Assembly: GCA_963588595.1 (NCBI GenBank)
Contig: CAVAIA010000043.1
Coordinates: forward strand, 1-7,295
DNA from: Phoenicibacter sp963588595
Lineage (GTDB): Bacteria > Actinomycetota > Coriobacteriia > Coriobacteriales > Eggerthellaceae
Length of the DNA stretch: 7,295 bases
Reading direction: 5' to 3'
The notes under the pieces were generated by a model, which worked only from the letters and a program-made list of their open reading frames with translations, was not told the origin of the DNA and did not search any database. This document shows positions 1-5,649 of this stretch, one piece after another (positions within the stretch are counted from its first letter, which is position 1; every line of letters begins with the position of its first letter). The translations under genes and the position numbers were made by a program.

Positions 1-48
1 AATTTCAGCTGTTTATGCTGGAATCCGGTATAAGTAGATAAAAGAGTC

Positions 49-468
49 TTAGTCTTTAAGCGTTTCTTTTAAAGCTTGAGTAACAGCCATAACGAATTTT
101 GGGCAAAAGTCCATCATTTTGCCAGATTCAGCTGCGGCTTGAAGATCGCATCCAAGCAGGTCTTTGCACAAGAAACTCGGATAATTTTCATGCATTTTTT
201 CATTAAACTCTGTGACCTTTTTAATCAGCTCAACTTTTCCTGCTTCGTCACCCTTTTCGTCAATGCCATAAATCATCGATATAACAACATTAGCTGCGGC
301 TATTGCACCACAAGTCTCGCCGCAAAAAAATCCGCCGCCGAAACCACCGCATGCCTTCATAAGGTCGCTCTTCGTTTTTCCAGTTTCGCTTTCAAATTGC
401 ATGGCAACCACGCTACCGCAATCAATTTGATTCATGAAAAGATCTTTGACTTCGTCTTCGTTAAACAT
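49..468 (-). CDS. C_GCAxxG_C_C family redox-type protein
   Basis: This encodes a 139-residue cytoplasmic protein with no signal peptide or membrane segment. It matches the C_GCAxxG_C_C family (putative redox-active proteins) over its whole length. Visible marks are Cys17 in a DCGS context, Cys40 followed by the glycine-rich GGFGGG, Cys49 and Cys53 in FCGETCGAIAAA, Cys101 and Cys107 in LCKDLLGCDL, and Cys122 in FCPK. Seven cysteines in 139 residues suggest a metal- or disulfide-based redox role, but no reaction has been firmly assigned to the family. I chose the ATG at 466-468 because GGAGG lies four bases upstream; an in-frame ATG at 484-486 has no such site and would overlap the RBS. The gene is transcribed away from queD and appears to stand alone. 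Family call is firm; function is unknown. Confidence 0.85.
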   Translation of the reverse strand: MFNEDEVKDLFMNQIDCGSVVAMQFESETGKTKSDLMKACGGFGGGFFCGETCGAIAAANVVISMIYGIDEKGDEAGKVELIKKVTEFNEKMHENYPSFLCKDLLGCDLQAAAESGKMMDFCPKFVMAVTQALKETLKD

Positions 469-472
469 TGTT

Positions 473-477
473 CCTCC
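473..477 (-). promoter_or_regulatory. RBS that fixes the start of the C_GCAxxG_C_C gene
   Basis: On the minus strand GGAGG is followed by AACA and then ATG at 468. It sits inside the longer reading frame that begins at 486, so it argues for the shorter, 139-residue protein. Confidence 0.75.
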
Positions 478-498
478 AAACTTCATTTATCGAAATAA

Positions 499-504
499 AT
501 TATA
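499..504 (-). promoter_or_regulatory. -10 box of the C_GCAxxG_C_C gene
   Basis: A perfect TATAAT on the minus strand lies about 30 bases before the start codon. It would give a leader of roughly 24 bases that contains the RBS. No good -35 hexamer is visible at the usual distance (AAATTG occupies the 17-base position), so this is a likely but incomplete promoter. Confidence 0.45.
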
Positions 505-564
505 TTGAACTTCCTTCTAAACAATTTTGAAAGTTGCGAAAAATATGAAATTTGACACAATCAA

Positions 565-597
565 GGGAAATTGGTGCCAGACTTCCGTTTACCTGGG
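565..597 (+). repeat. Repeat unit copy A (left terminal inverted repeat)
   Basis: It begins GGGAAATTGGTGCCAGACTT and ends CCTGGG. It matches the reverse complement of copy D at 31 of 33 positions, the differences being at unit positions 22 and 30. Confidence 0.75.
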
Positions 598-616
598 GAA
601 ACAGTGAAAGTAAAAC

Positions 617-628
617 GGTGCCAGACTT
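617..628 (+). repeat. Repeat core copy B
   Basis: It is an exact GGTGCCAGACTT core in the same direction as copy A. The bases on either side match the longer unit only weakly, so this is a worn or partial copy. Confidence 0.6.
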
Positions 629-703
629 AAATTTCCAAACCTTGCAAATTCCGTCTTTTTTCTTAAAAACTCAAAAGTTTAAAGGAGCAAGCTCGTTAAT
701 TTT

Positions 704-860
704 GCTTACATGAGCATCGTTGACGCGCAGCGATACTTTTGCATAGATACCTTGTTTTTCTAAAAAGTTCCCAGTTAAAACGAAGTCTGGCACCTTTTTC
801 CCAAGAAAAAAAGAGCCTGTGCAAAAGTATCGCTTCGCGCTGTCGTTGCTTATGTGAGCC
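704..860. repeat. Inner inverted repeat
   Basis: The arms at about 704-746 and 816-857 are imperfect inverted copies. Their core AGCGATACTTTTGCA (729-743) is perfectly matched by TGCAAAAGTATCGCT at 820-834. The arms extend outward through GCTTACATGAGCA against its near-complement around 845-857. Transcribed RNA could form a long stem. The sequence is different from the GGTGCCAGACTT unit, so the cassette contains two nested inverted-repeat systems. Confidence 0.6.
761..802 (-). repeat. Repeat unit copy C
   Basis: On the minus strand this 42-base copy matches copy D (904-945) at 36 of 42 positions, in the same direction and 143 bases away. The match goes past the 33-base terminal repeat and shows that the full unit is at least 42 bases long. 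Confidence 0.7.
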
Positions 861-883
861 ACGTTCATAGGCTCGCTTTTTTT
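855..883 (+). terminator. Terminator-like hairpin inside the repeat cassette
   Basis: GAGCC (856-860) can pair with GGCTC (870-874) around a nine-base loop, followed by GC and seven Ts (877-883). A competing pairing joins GAGCCT (813-818), preceded by seven As, with AGGCTC (869-874). No plus-strand gene lies upstream for it to terminate. It may instead shield queD from read-through or belong to the mobile repeat itself. Confidence 0.45.
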
Positions 884-903
884 CATTTTGAAATGAGAAA
901 AAA

Positions 904-945
904 TAAAAACTTCCCTGGTAAACCGAAGTCTGGCACCAATTTCCC
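904..945 (-). repeat. Repeat unit copy D (right terminal inverted repeat)
   Basis: This is the longest-matching copy. It pairs with copy A as the outer inverted repeat and with copy C as a direct repeat. Its outer end lies 36 bases before the queD start codon. Confidence 0.75.
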
Positions 946-965
946 GCAAACACTGCCTAAATATG

Positions 966-971
966 TAATAC
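966..971 (+). promoter_or_regulatory. queD: Possible -10 box for a leaderless queD transcript
   Basis: TAATAC is preceded closely by TATG and lies 10 bases before the queD ATG. Transcription from it would start only a few bases before, or at, the start codon. That would agree with the absence of an RBS. No matching -35 hexamer is seen, so support is weak. Confidence 0.25.
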
Positions 972-981
972 TTAAAACACT

Positions 982-1407
982 ATGACTTACGAATTGAAAA
1001 CTTACGCGCATTTTGACTCGGCTCATTTTTTAACTGACTACCATGGAAAGTGCGAAAACTTGCATGGACATAGGTGGAATGTTGAAGTCGCGATTTTTTC
1101 AGAGAACCTGCAAACTTCTGGAACTGAAAAGGACATGGTTTGCGATTTTGGGAGGTTTAAAGAGATTGTCAAAGAAGTTGTTGATGAATTTGACCACACT
1201 TTTTTAATTGAAGAAGGCTCCCTTTCTGAAAAAACGCTTAGATGTCTAAAAGAAGAAGGTTTTAGTTTAACAATCCTGCCTTATCGCACGACAGCTGAGA
1301 ATTTGGCTAAAGATATATTTGACAGGCTTTTAAAAGCGGGCTTAAGCGTGAAGTTTGTGCAGGTCTCAGAAACGCCTAACAATATGGCAGTTTATACTAA
1401 AAGTTAA
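982..1407 (+). CDS. queD: 6-carboxy-5,6,7,8-tetrahydropterin synthase (QueD)
   Basis: This is a cytoplasmic enzyme of the PTPS/QueD fold, 141 residues, a usual length for the family. QueD converts 7,8-dihydroneopterin triphosphate to 6-carboxytetrahydropterin, an early step toward preQ0 and queuosine. Zinc ligands are His15 in FDSAH and His28 and His30 in LHGH. The catalytic cysteine is Cys24 in the CxxxHGH pattern that marks QueD. Asp71-His72 (FDHTF), the TTAENLA helix (103-109) and the substrate-binding Glu130 in SETPNN are also present. ATG 982 is the only reasonable start because an in-frame stop lies at 973-975 and the next methionine is residue 52. No Shine-Dalgarno sequence is visible. 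No queC, queE or queF lies in the window. A eukaryote-like PTP synthase role is less likely given the Cys-x3-HGH spacing. Confidence 0.88.
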   Translation: MTYELKTYAHFDSAHFLTDYHGKCENLHGHRWNVEVAIFSENLQTSGTEKDMVCDFGRFKEIVKEVVDEFDHTFLIEEGSLSEKTLRCLKEEGFSLTILPYRTTAENLAKDIFDRLLKAGLSVKFVQVSETPNNMAVYTKS

Positions 1408-1461
1408 GCATAGATTAAACTTTTTCCGCCGTTTAGTTACTATTCATGATTAATCCTGAAT

Positions 1462-1467
1462 TATAAT
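1462..1467 (+). promoter_or_regulatory. Likely -10 box of the ABC importer operon
   Basis: A perfect TATAAT lies in the queD-to-importer gap, about 100 bases before the first importer gene. The bases 17-19 upstream resemble TTGACA only weakly. It would give a leader of about 90 bases with a possible GGGC/GCCC-based stem (1481-1484 with 1517-1520). Confidence 0.4.
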
Positions 1468-1540
1468 AATAATGTATTTTGGGCATTGTTTTCTCAGCGC
1501 TTTTCTGTGACACCAAGCCCATATTACTAATTTTTTATGC

Positions 1541-1554
1541 AAGATTTTTATCTT
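1541..1554 (+). promoter_or_regulatory. Small hairpin just before the importer RBS
   Basis: AAGAT and ATCTT form a perfect five-base inverted repeat around TTTT. It abuts AAGGAGGG at 1555-1562, the strong RBS of the binding-protein gene. An A/U-rich stem of this size is weak, so a regulatory role is only possible. Confidence 0.25.
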
Positions 1555-1565
1555 AAGGAGGGAAA

Positions 1566-2639
1566 ATGAAATTTAAGAAAGTGATTGCTGGTTTGATGTG
1601 CGCACTTATGTGCGGCGTTGTTTTGGCAGGCTGCAGCTCTCAATCGAGCACTTCAAGTTCTTCAAGTGATGAGAAACTCGAAGACAAAGTTGTCGTTTAT
1701 TCAACGCATCCAGAGAAGTTGTTGAATGAAGTGGCTGACGCTTTTACTGCAGAGACAGGCGTTCAAGTTGAATTCATTAACTTAAAGGGCGGTCTTGCTG
1801 ACAGAGTTTTGAGTGAAAAAGACAACCCACAAGCTGATGTTATGTATGGCGGGTCGACAACTGTGTTTACAGAGCTTGCAGATAAGGATTGTTTTGAAAA
1901 AACAACGCCTTCATGGGCAAGCGAGCTCGATTCAAAGTACAAGGATGCAAACAATCTTTGGTATGCAACAATCGAGACTCCAATCATGATGTTCTACAAC
2001 ACTGAGATGATTAGTGAGGCGGATGCTCCAAAGAATTATTCTGATTTGGCGGATTCGAAATATGCGGGACAAATTGTCACTCGCGACAACGCTTCTTCTT
2101 CTCAGCGTGAATGGATTTGCGACATGATTTACACTAAGCAAAAGAATGGATCTATGGATGACGCAAACGCATGGCTTGCTGGTCTTGCTTCAAACACAAA
2201 GAGCTATTACAACTCTGGTTCGATGATGTTTAAGGCTGTTGGAAACAAAGAGGCAGCTATCGGGGTTTCAACTTTAAATGACATCCAAGACAACAAAACC
2301 AAAAATGGATTGTCAATTCAAGAGGTCAATTCAAGTGATGGCAACGTTGTTGCACTTGATTGCGTTGCAGCATTAAAAGGTGCTCAACATTCAAAAGCAG
2401 CAGCAAAATTCGTTGAGTTCTGTGGCAGAGCTGACATCGCAGCAAAACTTGCAAATGACCAATCTCGCATCCCAACGCTTAAGAGTGCATTGAAAGACAG
2501 TCCTTCATGGATGCAATCTGAGCGTAAAATGCTTGACGTTGACACAACAACTGTTGCTTCAAAACAAACAGAATGGCTAGAGCTTTGGAACAATTCTGCC
2601 TATGACTCAAGCAAAGTTGTTGCAAGCGAGAGCAAATAG
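1566..2639 (+). CDS. Lipoprotein binding protein of an Fe3+/AfuA-type ABC importer
   Basis: This is a 357-residue extracytoplasmic solute-binding protein anchored to the membrane by lipid. Residues 1-23 are a lipoprotein signal peptide with KFKK, a hydrophobic stretch and the lipobox LAGC (Cys23). A serine-rich linker follows. The mature part begins with VVVYSTHPEKLLNEVADAF, typical of the AfuA/FbpA/FutA class of type 2 binding proteins, and later shows DVMYGGS, IETPIMMFYNTEMI and AWLAGLASNTKSYYNSGS. In iron-binding FbpA proteins a neighbouring pair of tyrosines follows the IGL-type strand. Here that strand is AAIGVSTLNDI, without the pair, although a Tyr-Tyr occurs earlier in KSYYNSG. The ligand may therefore not be bare ferric ion; phosphonates, polyamines or another anion are alternatives within the superfamily. 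RBS AAGGAGGG is three bases before the ATG. It heads the importer operon, 40 bases before the ATPase gene. Confidence 0.82.
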   Translation: MKFKKVIAGLMCALMCGVVLAGCSSQSSTSSSSSDEKLEDKVVVYSTHPEKLLNEVADAFTAETGVQVEFINLKGGLADRVLSEKDNPQADVMYGGSTTVFTELADKDCFEKTTPSWASELDSKYKDANNLWYATIETPIMMFYNTEMISEADAPKNYSDLADSKYAGQIVTRDNASSSQREWICDMIYTKQKNGSMDDANAWLAGLASNTKSYYNSGSMMFKAVGNKEAAIGVSTLNDIQDNKTKNGLSIQEVNSSDGNVVALDCVAALKGAQHSKAAAKFVEFCGRADIAAKLANDQSRIPTLKSALKDSPSWMQSERKMLDVDTTTVASKQTEWLELWNNSAYDSSKVVASESK

Positions 2640-2679
2640 GACACATTGATTTTCTAAGTTGGTTTTAGGAGTCTAGAAG

Positions 2680-3657
2680 ATGAGCGATATTCGAATTGAA
2701 AATTTGACTTTTTCTTATGGCAAAGAGAACGTTTTGAAAAACATCAACCTCAAGATCGAGGAAGGCGAACTCCATTCGCTTCTCGGTCTTTCAGGTTGCG
2801 GAAAAACGACGCTCTTGCGGCTCATTGCAGGTTTTTTGACTCCGTCGGAGGGAAGCATTTACATGGGCTCAAAGGAAATAACGAGCCTTTCACCAGAAAA
2901 GCGCAACATGGGCATAGTTTTTCAAAACTATGCCCTTTTTCTTCATATGAGCGTTGAGGAAAACGTGGCATACGGTCTAAAAGTTGACCATGTTGATAAA
3001 AATGAGATTAACAAGAAGGTGGATGAATATCTTGAACTTGTGAATATGACAGAGTTCAAGAAGAGGAATGTCCGCGAGCTTTCGGGCGGTCAGCAACAAA
3101 GAGTTGCGCTCGCGCGAGCTCTTGCACGTGGGGTTGATGTTTTGCTTTTGGACGAGCCGATGAGCAATCTTGACATTTCTCTTCGCGAAAAAATGAGAAC
3201 TGAGTTAAGAAACATCCAGCAAAAGGTTGGAATAACAACACTTTTGATTACTCATGAGCAATCAGAAGCCTTGTCTATTTCAGATCGAGTGTCTGTTATG
3301 AATCATGGAGTCATCGAGCAAACAGGGGCTCCTTATGAGATTTATGAAACGCCAAAGACGCAATTCGTTCGAACGTTTGTTGGAGAGATGAACGTTTTTG
3401 AGAAGGGTTCTTGCTGGGAAAAGTTTAATCACATTGATGCTGATGATAAAATTTGGATCCGCCCAGAGCATCTTTGGCTGTCAAGAGAAGAATCGCCAAA
3501 TTCACTTAAATGCAAGATTGAGAGAACAAAATATGAAGGTGCAACGATTCAATGTGTTGTGGATGTTGATGGTCTTGATGTGAAAGTTATGATGTTGAAC
3601 ACTCCAACAACTTGCAAGTTTAAAGTCGGAGATGTTGCTTTTTTGTCTGAAGGCTAG
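2680..3657 (+). CDS. ABC importer ATPase, FbpC/PotA type
   Basis: This 325-residue protein is the cytoplasmic ATPase that powers the importer. In order it has Walker A GLSGCGKTT (36-44), Q-loop Gln82 in VFQNYALFLHMS, the ABC signature LSGGQQQR (134-141), Walker B VLLLDEP (154-160) with catalytic Glu159, D-loop SNLD and the H-loop His192 in ITHEQ. From about residue 240 there is a TOBE-type regulatory domain with the recognisable IWIRPEHLWL strand. All residues needed for ATP hydrolysis are present. Two places that are usually proline in this subfamily are leucine here: GPSGCGKTT has become GLSGCGKTT, and ALFPHM has become ALFLHM. The start has AGGAG eight bases upstream. The permease gene follows after four bases, indicating translational coupling. 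Substrate cannot be told from the ATPase. Confidence 0.92.
   Translation: MSDIRIENLTFSYGKENVLKNINLKIEEGELHSLLGLSGCGKTTLLRLIAGFLTPSEGSIYMGSKEITSLSPEKRNMGIVFQNYALFLHMSVEENVAYGLKVDHVDKNEINKKVDEYLELVNMTEFKKRNVRELSGGQQQRVALARALARGVDVLLLDEPMSNLDISLREKMRTELRNIQQKVGITTLLITHEQSEALSISDRVSVMNHGVIEQTGAPYEIYETPKTQFVRTFVGEMNVFEKGSCWEKFNHIDADDKIWIRPEHLWLSREESPNSLKCKIERTKYEGATIQCVVDVDGLDVKVMMLNTPTTCKFKVGDVAFLSEG
3649..3653 (+). promoter_or_regulatory. RBS that fixes the permease start
   Basis: GAAGG lies inside the last codons of the ATPase gene, eight bases before ATG 3662. It favours this start over the in-frame ATG at 3632, which would overlap the ATPase gene by 26 bases. Confidence 0.6.
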
Positions 3658-3661
3658 AACA

Positions 3662-5377
3662 ATGAGCTTTTTGAACTCTTTAAAAACTTCGCCTCTAAAG
3701 CTTATATTTTTGATTCTTGTTATCCTATTTTCTTTGGGATACATCTGCTTGCCTCTTTTAGAGACGATCGCTAAATCATTGACGGTCGAAAGCTCATTGT
3801 CGTTTCAAGGTTATGTCGATTATTTCTCGAAGCCTTCGAATATAACGGTTTTGACTAACACCTTCACTGTTGGAATTTTGTGCGTTTTGACCTGCGGAGT
3901 TTTGGGCACTCTTCTTGCAGTTTTTATGAGATATTTTTGTAAGCGTGGAAAAACAGTTTTGCAAATTTTGCTCATGAGTCCTGTTATGATTCCAGGAATT
4001 GTTATTGTGATTGCTTTTTCACAGATGTATGGCGAGAGCGGAATCATCACTTCAATCATCGAGCTAATCTTCGGACTCACATCACCTCCTTATAAATTTG
4101 AAGGGCTTGGGGCAATCGTTGTCGTCATCACCTACACGCAATATGTTTATTTTTTCATAAATATGACTGCAGCCTTGCAACAAATTGACGCTTCAACGGT
4201 TGATGCCGCGAAATCTCTCGGAGCTGGAAAGTTGAAGGTTTTTAAAGACGCAATTTTGCCACCTCTTGCGCCAGCGATTTGCATAAGTTCGATGACAACG
4301 TTTGTCTCTGCAATAGGTTCGCTCTCTGCTCCAACTCTTGTTGGCGGAAACTATCGCGTTTTGGTAAAACAAATAGCTGACTCTAAGCTCAATTTTGATA
4401 TGTTTTCAACATCTATCGAAGTCACGATTTTACTAATTTTTGGTGTGGCGGTGACTGCTTTTTGCTCTTGGATGTCTTCGAGAATGGCTGGCAGAGCCTC
4501 TGCCAGACACGTAAATTACGAGCCAGATTTTGGCAGGAACCACAAAGTTTTAAAAACACTATTTGTAATATTTGTTATTTTGCAAGTTGCAATGATTTTA
4601 GCTCAGGTCGTGATCGTTTTTTGGATGAGCTTTCAAAGCGGAAAAGCTATTATGACGCAAACAATCCCTCATGATTTCACTCTGGATAATTTTGTTTCGC
4701 TGTTCAACAACCCAAGAGATTTAGCCCCGCTTTTTAATTCAATTGAGATGGCTGCCATGGCTGTTATTATCTCAACATTGATAGCTCTCCCCGTCGCATA
4801 TTTCAAGACGAAAGCAAAGGATAGAGCCTCAAAAGCAATAGCAAGCGTCTCTCAATTGTCTATAACAATTCCTTGGTGCATTCCAGCTTCTGTTGTTGCT
4901 GTTGGATTGATTGTGTCTTTTAACGTGCCTAACATTTTTGCTTTCGGGACAACTTTGGTTGGAAAGTTTGAAATTTTGCCTCTTGCCTACACAATCGTGT
5001 CTTTGCCAATCATGTTGAACACTTCACGCATTGCTTTAGGTTCTATGCCTGATAATTCTGAAGAAGCAGCACACTCTTTGGGGGCTGGCAATTTCAGGTC
5101 TTTTAGAACAGTCGTTTTGCCAATGATAATCGCAGGCATTTTGTCGGGCGCCATCTTAGTTTTCGTTAAAATGATGGGCGAATATACGATGTCGTCGTTG
5201 CTTTATGGCGTGTTTAACCGCCCTATTTCTGTTTCAATCATAACGAACATGCAAGAATATAACTTAGGTCTTGCTATGGCGCTTGGCGCAACTGTGATTC
5301 TAATTTGCACAGTTTTGCTATTTCTAATTTTGAAGTTGGACAGAAAGAAGCTCGGCTTAACGCAAGATCAAACCTAA
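3662..5377 (+). CDS. ABC importer permease, fused double-domain FbpB type
   Basis: This 571-residue inner-membrane protein carries both permease halves of the importer on one chain, as FbpB/AfuB-type proteins do. Hydrophobic segments are plain at about 13-36, 63-92, 100-121, 148-170, 203-222 and 250-272 in the first half. In the second half they are at about 297-322, 358-381, 400-425, 437-456, 487-505 and 536-558, which gives roughly twelve spans. Each half has its ATPase-docking EAA loop: DAAKSLGAGKLKVF (181-194) and EEAAHSLGAGNFRSF (468-481). The two loops are very alike, which fits internal duplication. The gene order is binding protein, ATPase, permease, while many iron operons place the permease second. 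The substrate is unknown. No clear terminator follows the stop codon. Confidence 0.9.
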   Translation: MSFLNSLKTSPLKLIFLILVILFSLGYICLPLLETIAKSLTVESSLSFQGYVDYFSKPSNITVLTNTFTVGILCVLTCGVLGTLLAVFMRYFCKRGKTVLQILLMSPVMIPGIVIVIAFSQMYGESGIITSIIELIFGLTSPPYKFEGLGAIVVVITYTQYVYFFINMTAALQQIDASTVDAAKSLGAGKLKVFKDAILPPLAPAICISSMTTFVSAIGSLSAPTLVGGNYRVLVKQIADSKLNFDMFSTSIEVTILLIFGVAVTAFCSWMSSRMAGRASARHVNYEPDFGRNHKVLKTLFVIFVILQVAMILAQVVIVFWMSFQSGKAIMTQTIPHDFTLDNFVSLFNNPRDLAPLFNSIEMAAMAVIISTLIALPVAYFKTKAKDRASKAIASVSQLSITIPWCIPASVVAVGLIVSFNVPNIFAFGTTLVGKFEILPLAYTIVSLPIMLNTSRIALGSMPDNSEEAAHSLGAGNFRSFRTVVLPMIIAGILSGAILVFVKMMGEYTMSSLLYGVFNRPISVSIITNMQEYNLGLAMALGATVILICTVLLFLILKLDRKKLGLTQDQT

Positions 5378-5501
5378 AACCCATAAGCGAAACTTAGCAC
5401 CGATTTCCGTCGAAGACGTTCTAGAATATGGTGGCTATGACCTTCGGTTTCCTCCTTCGGGCAAGCACTGGTATATAGAATATAGCGTCGGAGAAGACTA
5501 A
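5361..5501 (+). pseudogene. Short coding-like remnant after the importer operon
   Basis: An open frame runs from a stop at 5358-5360 to a TAA at 5499-5501. It has no ATG and no RBS. From about 5397 its translation is protein-like: APISVEDVLEYGGYDLRF, then PPSGKHWYIEYSVGED. These codons are richer in G and C than the surrounding DNA. It could be the surviving C-terminal end of a deleted gene. I do not recognise the family, and a chance open frame of 46 codons cannot be excluded. Confidence 0.25.
5388..5408 (-). repeat. Degenerate copy of the GGTGCCAGACTT repeat
   Basis: These 21 bases match positions 924-944 of repeat copy D at 16 of 21 positions, and all five differences are transitions. It lies eleven bases after the permease stop codon. 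It may be a decayed copy of the cassette repeat, but it is short enough to need a genome-wide comparison. Confidence 0.3.
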
Positions 5502-5531
5502 TTTTTTTTCAACACATCTAATTTTTTCATT

Positions 5532-5537
5532 TATAAT
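5532..5537 (+). promoter_or_regulatory. Likely -10 box of the Tat lipoprotein operon
   Basis: A perfect TATAAT sits in a very AT-rich stretch (5499-5560), about 113 bases before the next start codon. No convincing -35 hexamer is seen 16-18 bases upstream. Transcription from it would place the palindrome at 5589-5612 within the leader. Confidence 0.4.
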
Positions 5538-5588
5538 TATGTTTATATTTATAGGCATAAATCTGCGACTGGCCGAAAATATTTCTGC

Positions 5589-5612
5589 ACAAGACGTTGA
5601 CCAGCGTCTTGT
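5589..5612 (+). promoter_or_regulatory. Interrupted palindrome upstream of the Tat lipoprotein gene
   Basis: ACAAGACG (5589-5596) is the exact reverse complement of CGTCTTGT (5605-5612). In RNA the stem can grow to ten pairs (one U-G) around a GACC loop. No T run follows, so it is not a terminator. Its place between the -10 box and the RBS suits an operator for a dimeric repressor or a leader hairpin. Confidence 0.45.
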
Positions 5613-5639
5613 CAATCAATTACAAAATTTTAAGAGCAT

Positions 5640-5644
5640 GGAGG
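5640..5644 (+). promoter_or_regulatory. RBS that fixes the Tat lipoprotein start
   Basis: GGAGG stands five bases before ATG 5650. It rules in favour of the start that puts the twin-arginine motif at residues 6-7 and against the in-frame ATG 5539, which has no RBS. Confidence 0.75.
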
Positions 5645-5649
5645 AAAAA

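Larger units (their letters stand above)
565..945. repeat. Inverted-repeat cassette (REP/MITE-like)
   Basis: A 381-base non-coding element is bounded by 33-base inverted ends, 565-597 and 913-945, that match at 31 of 33 positions. Inside are further copies of the same unit and a second, unrelated inverted repeat. The core GGTGCCAGACTT occurs at 573-584 and 617-628 on the plus strand, and at 783-794 and 926-937 on the minus strand. Open frames of 85-92 codons on the minus strand lie within these repeats. They have no convincing RBS and are best read as by-products of the palindromes. The layout resembles REP doublets (BIMEs), which are spread by REP-associated tyrosine transposases, or a small non-autonomous element. 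No transposase is present, and I saw no clear target-site duplication next to the ends. Confidence 0.7.

Noticed and set aside
1..48. Possible C-terminus of a plus-strand gene entering from the left
   Set aside because: Short open tails exist in all three plus frames and none can be preferred on this little sequence.
76..498. Plus-strand open frame of 140 codons
   Set aside because: It is the mirror of the C_GCAxxG_C_C gene, whose family match, -10 box and RBS are all on the minus strand.
552..557. TTGACA resembling a -35 box on the plus strand
   Set aside because: No -10-like hexamer occurs 16-18 bases downstream; that position is the GC-rich repeat core.
565..945. CRISPR array
   Set aside because: Repeat copies are inverted as well as direct, unevenly spaced and imperfect, and there are no regular spacers or cas genes.
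671..953. Minus-strand open frames of 85 and 92 codons across the repeat cassette
   Set aside because: They are made of the inverted repeats themselves, overlap each other in different frames, have no convincing RBS and resemble no family I know.
1408..1440. AAAC/GTTT inverted repeat after queD as a terminator
   Set aside because: The stem is only four to five A/T-rich pairs, and the T run lies in the loop and not after the stem.
5539..5649. N-terminal extension of the Tat lipoprotein gene from ATG 5539
   Set aside because: It has no RBS, it would bury the twin-arginine signal 37 residues inside, and it lies right on the promoter and palindrome. ATG 5650 has GGAGG at normal spacing.
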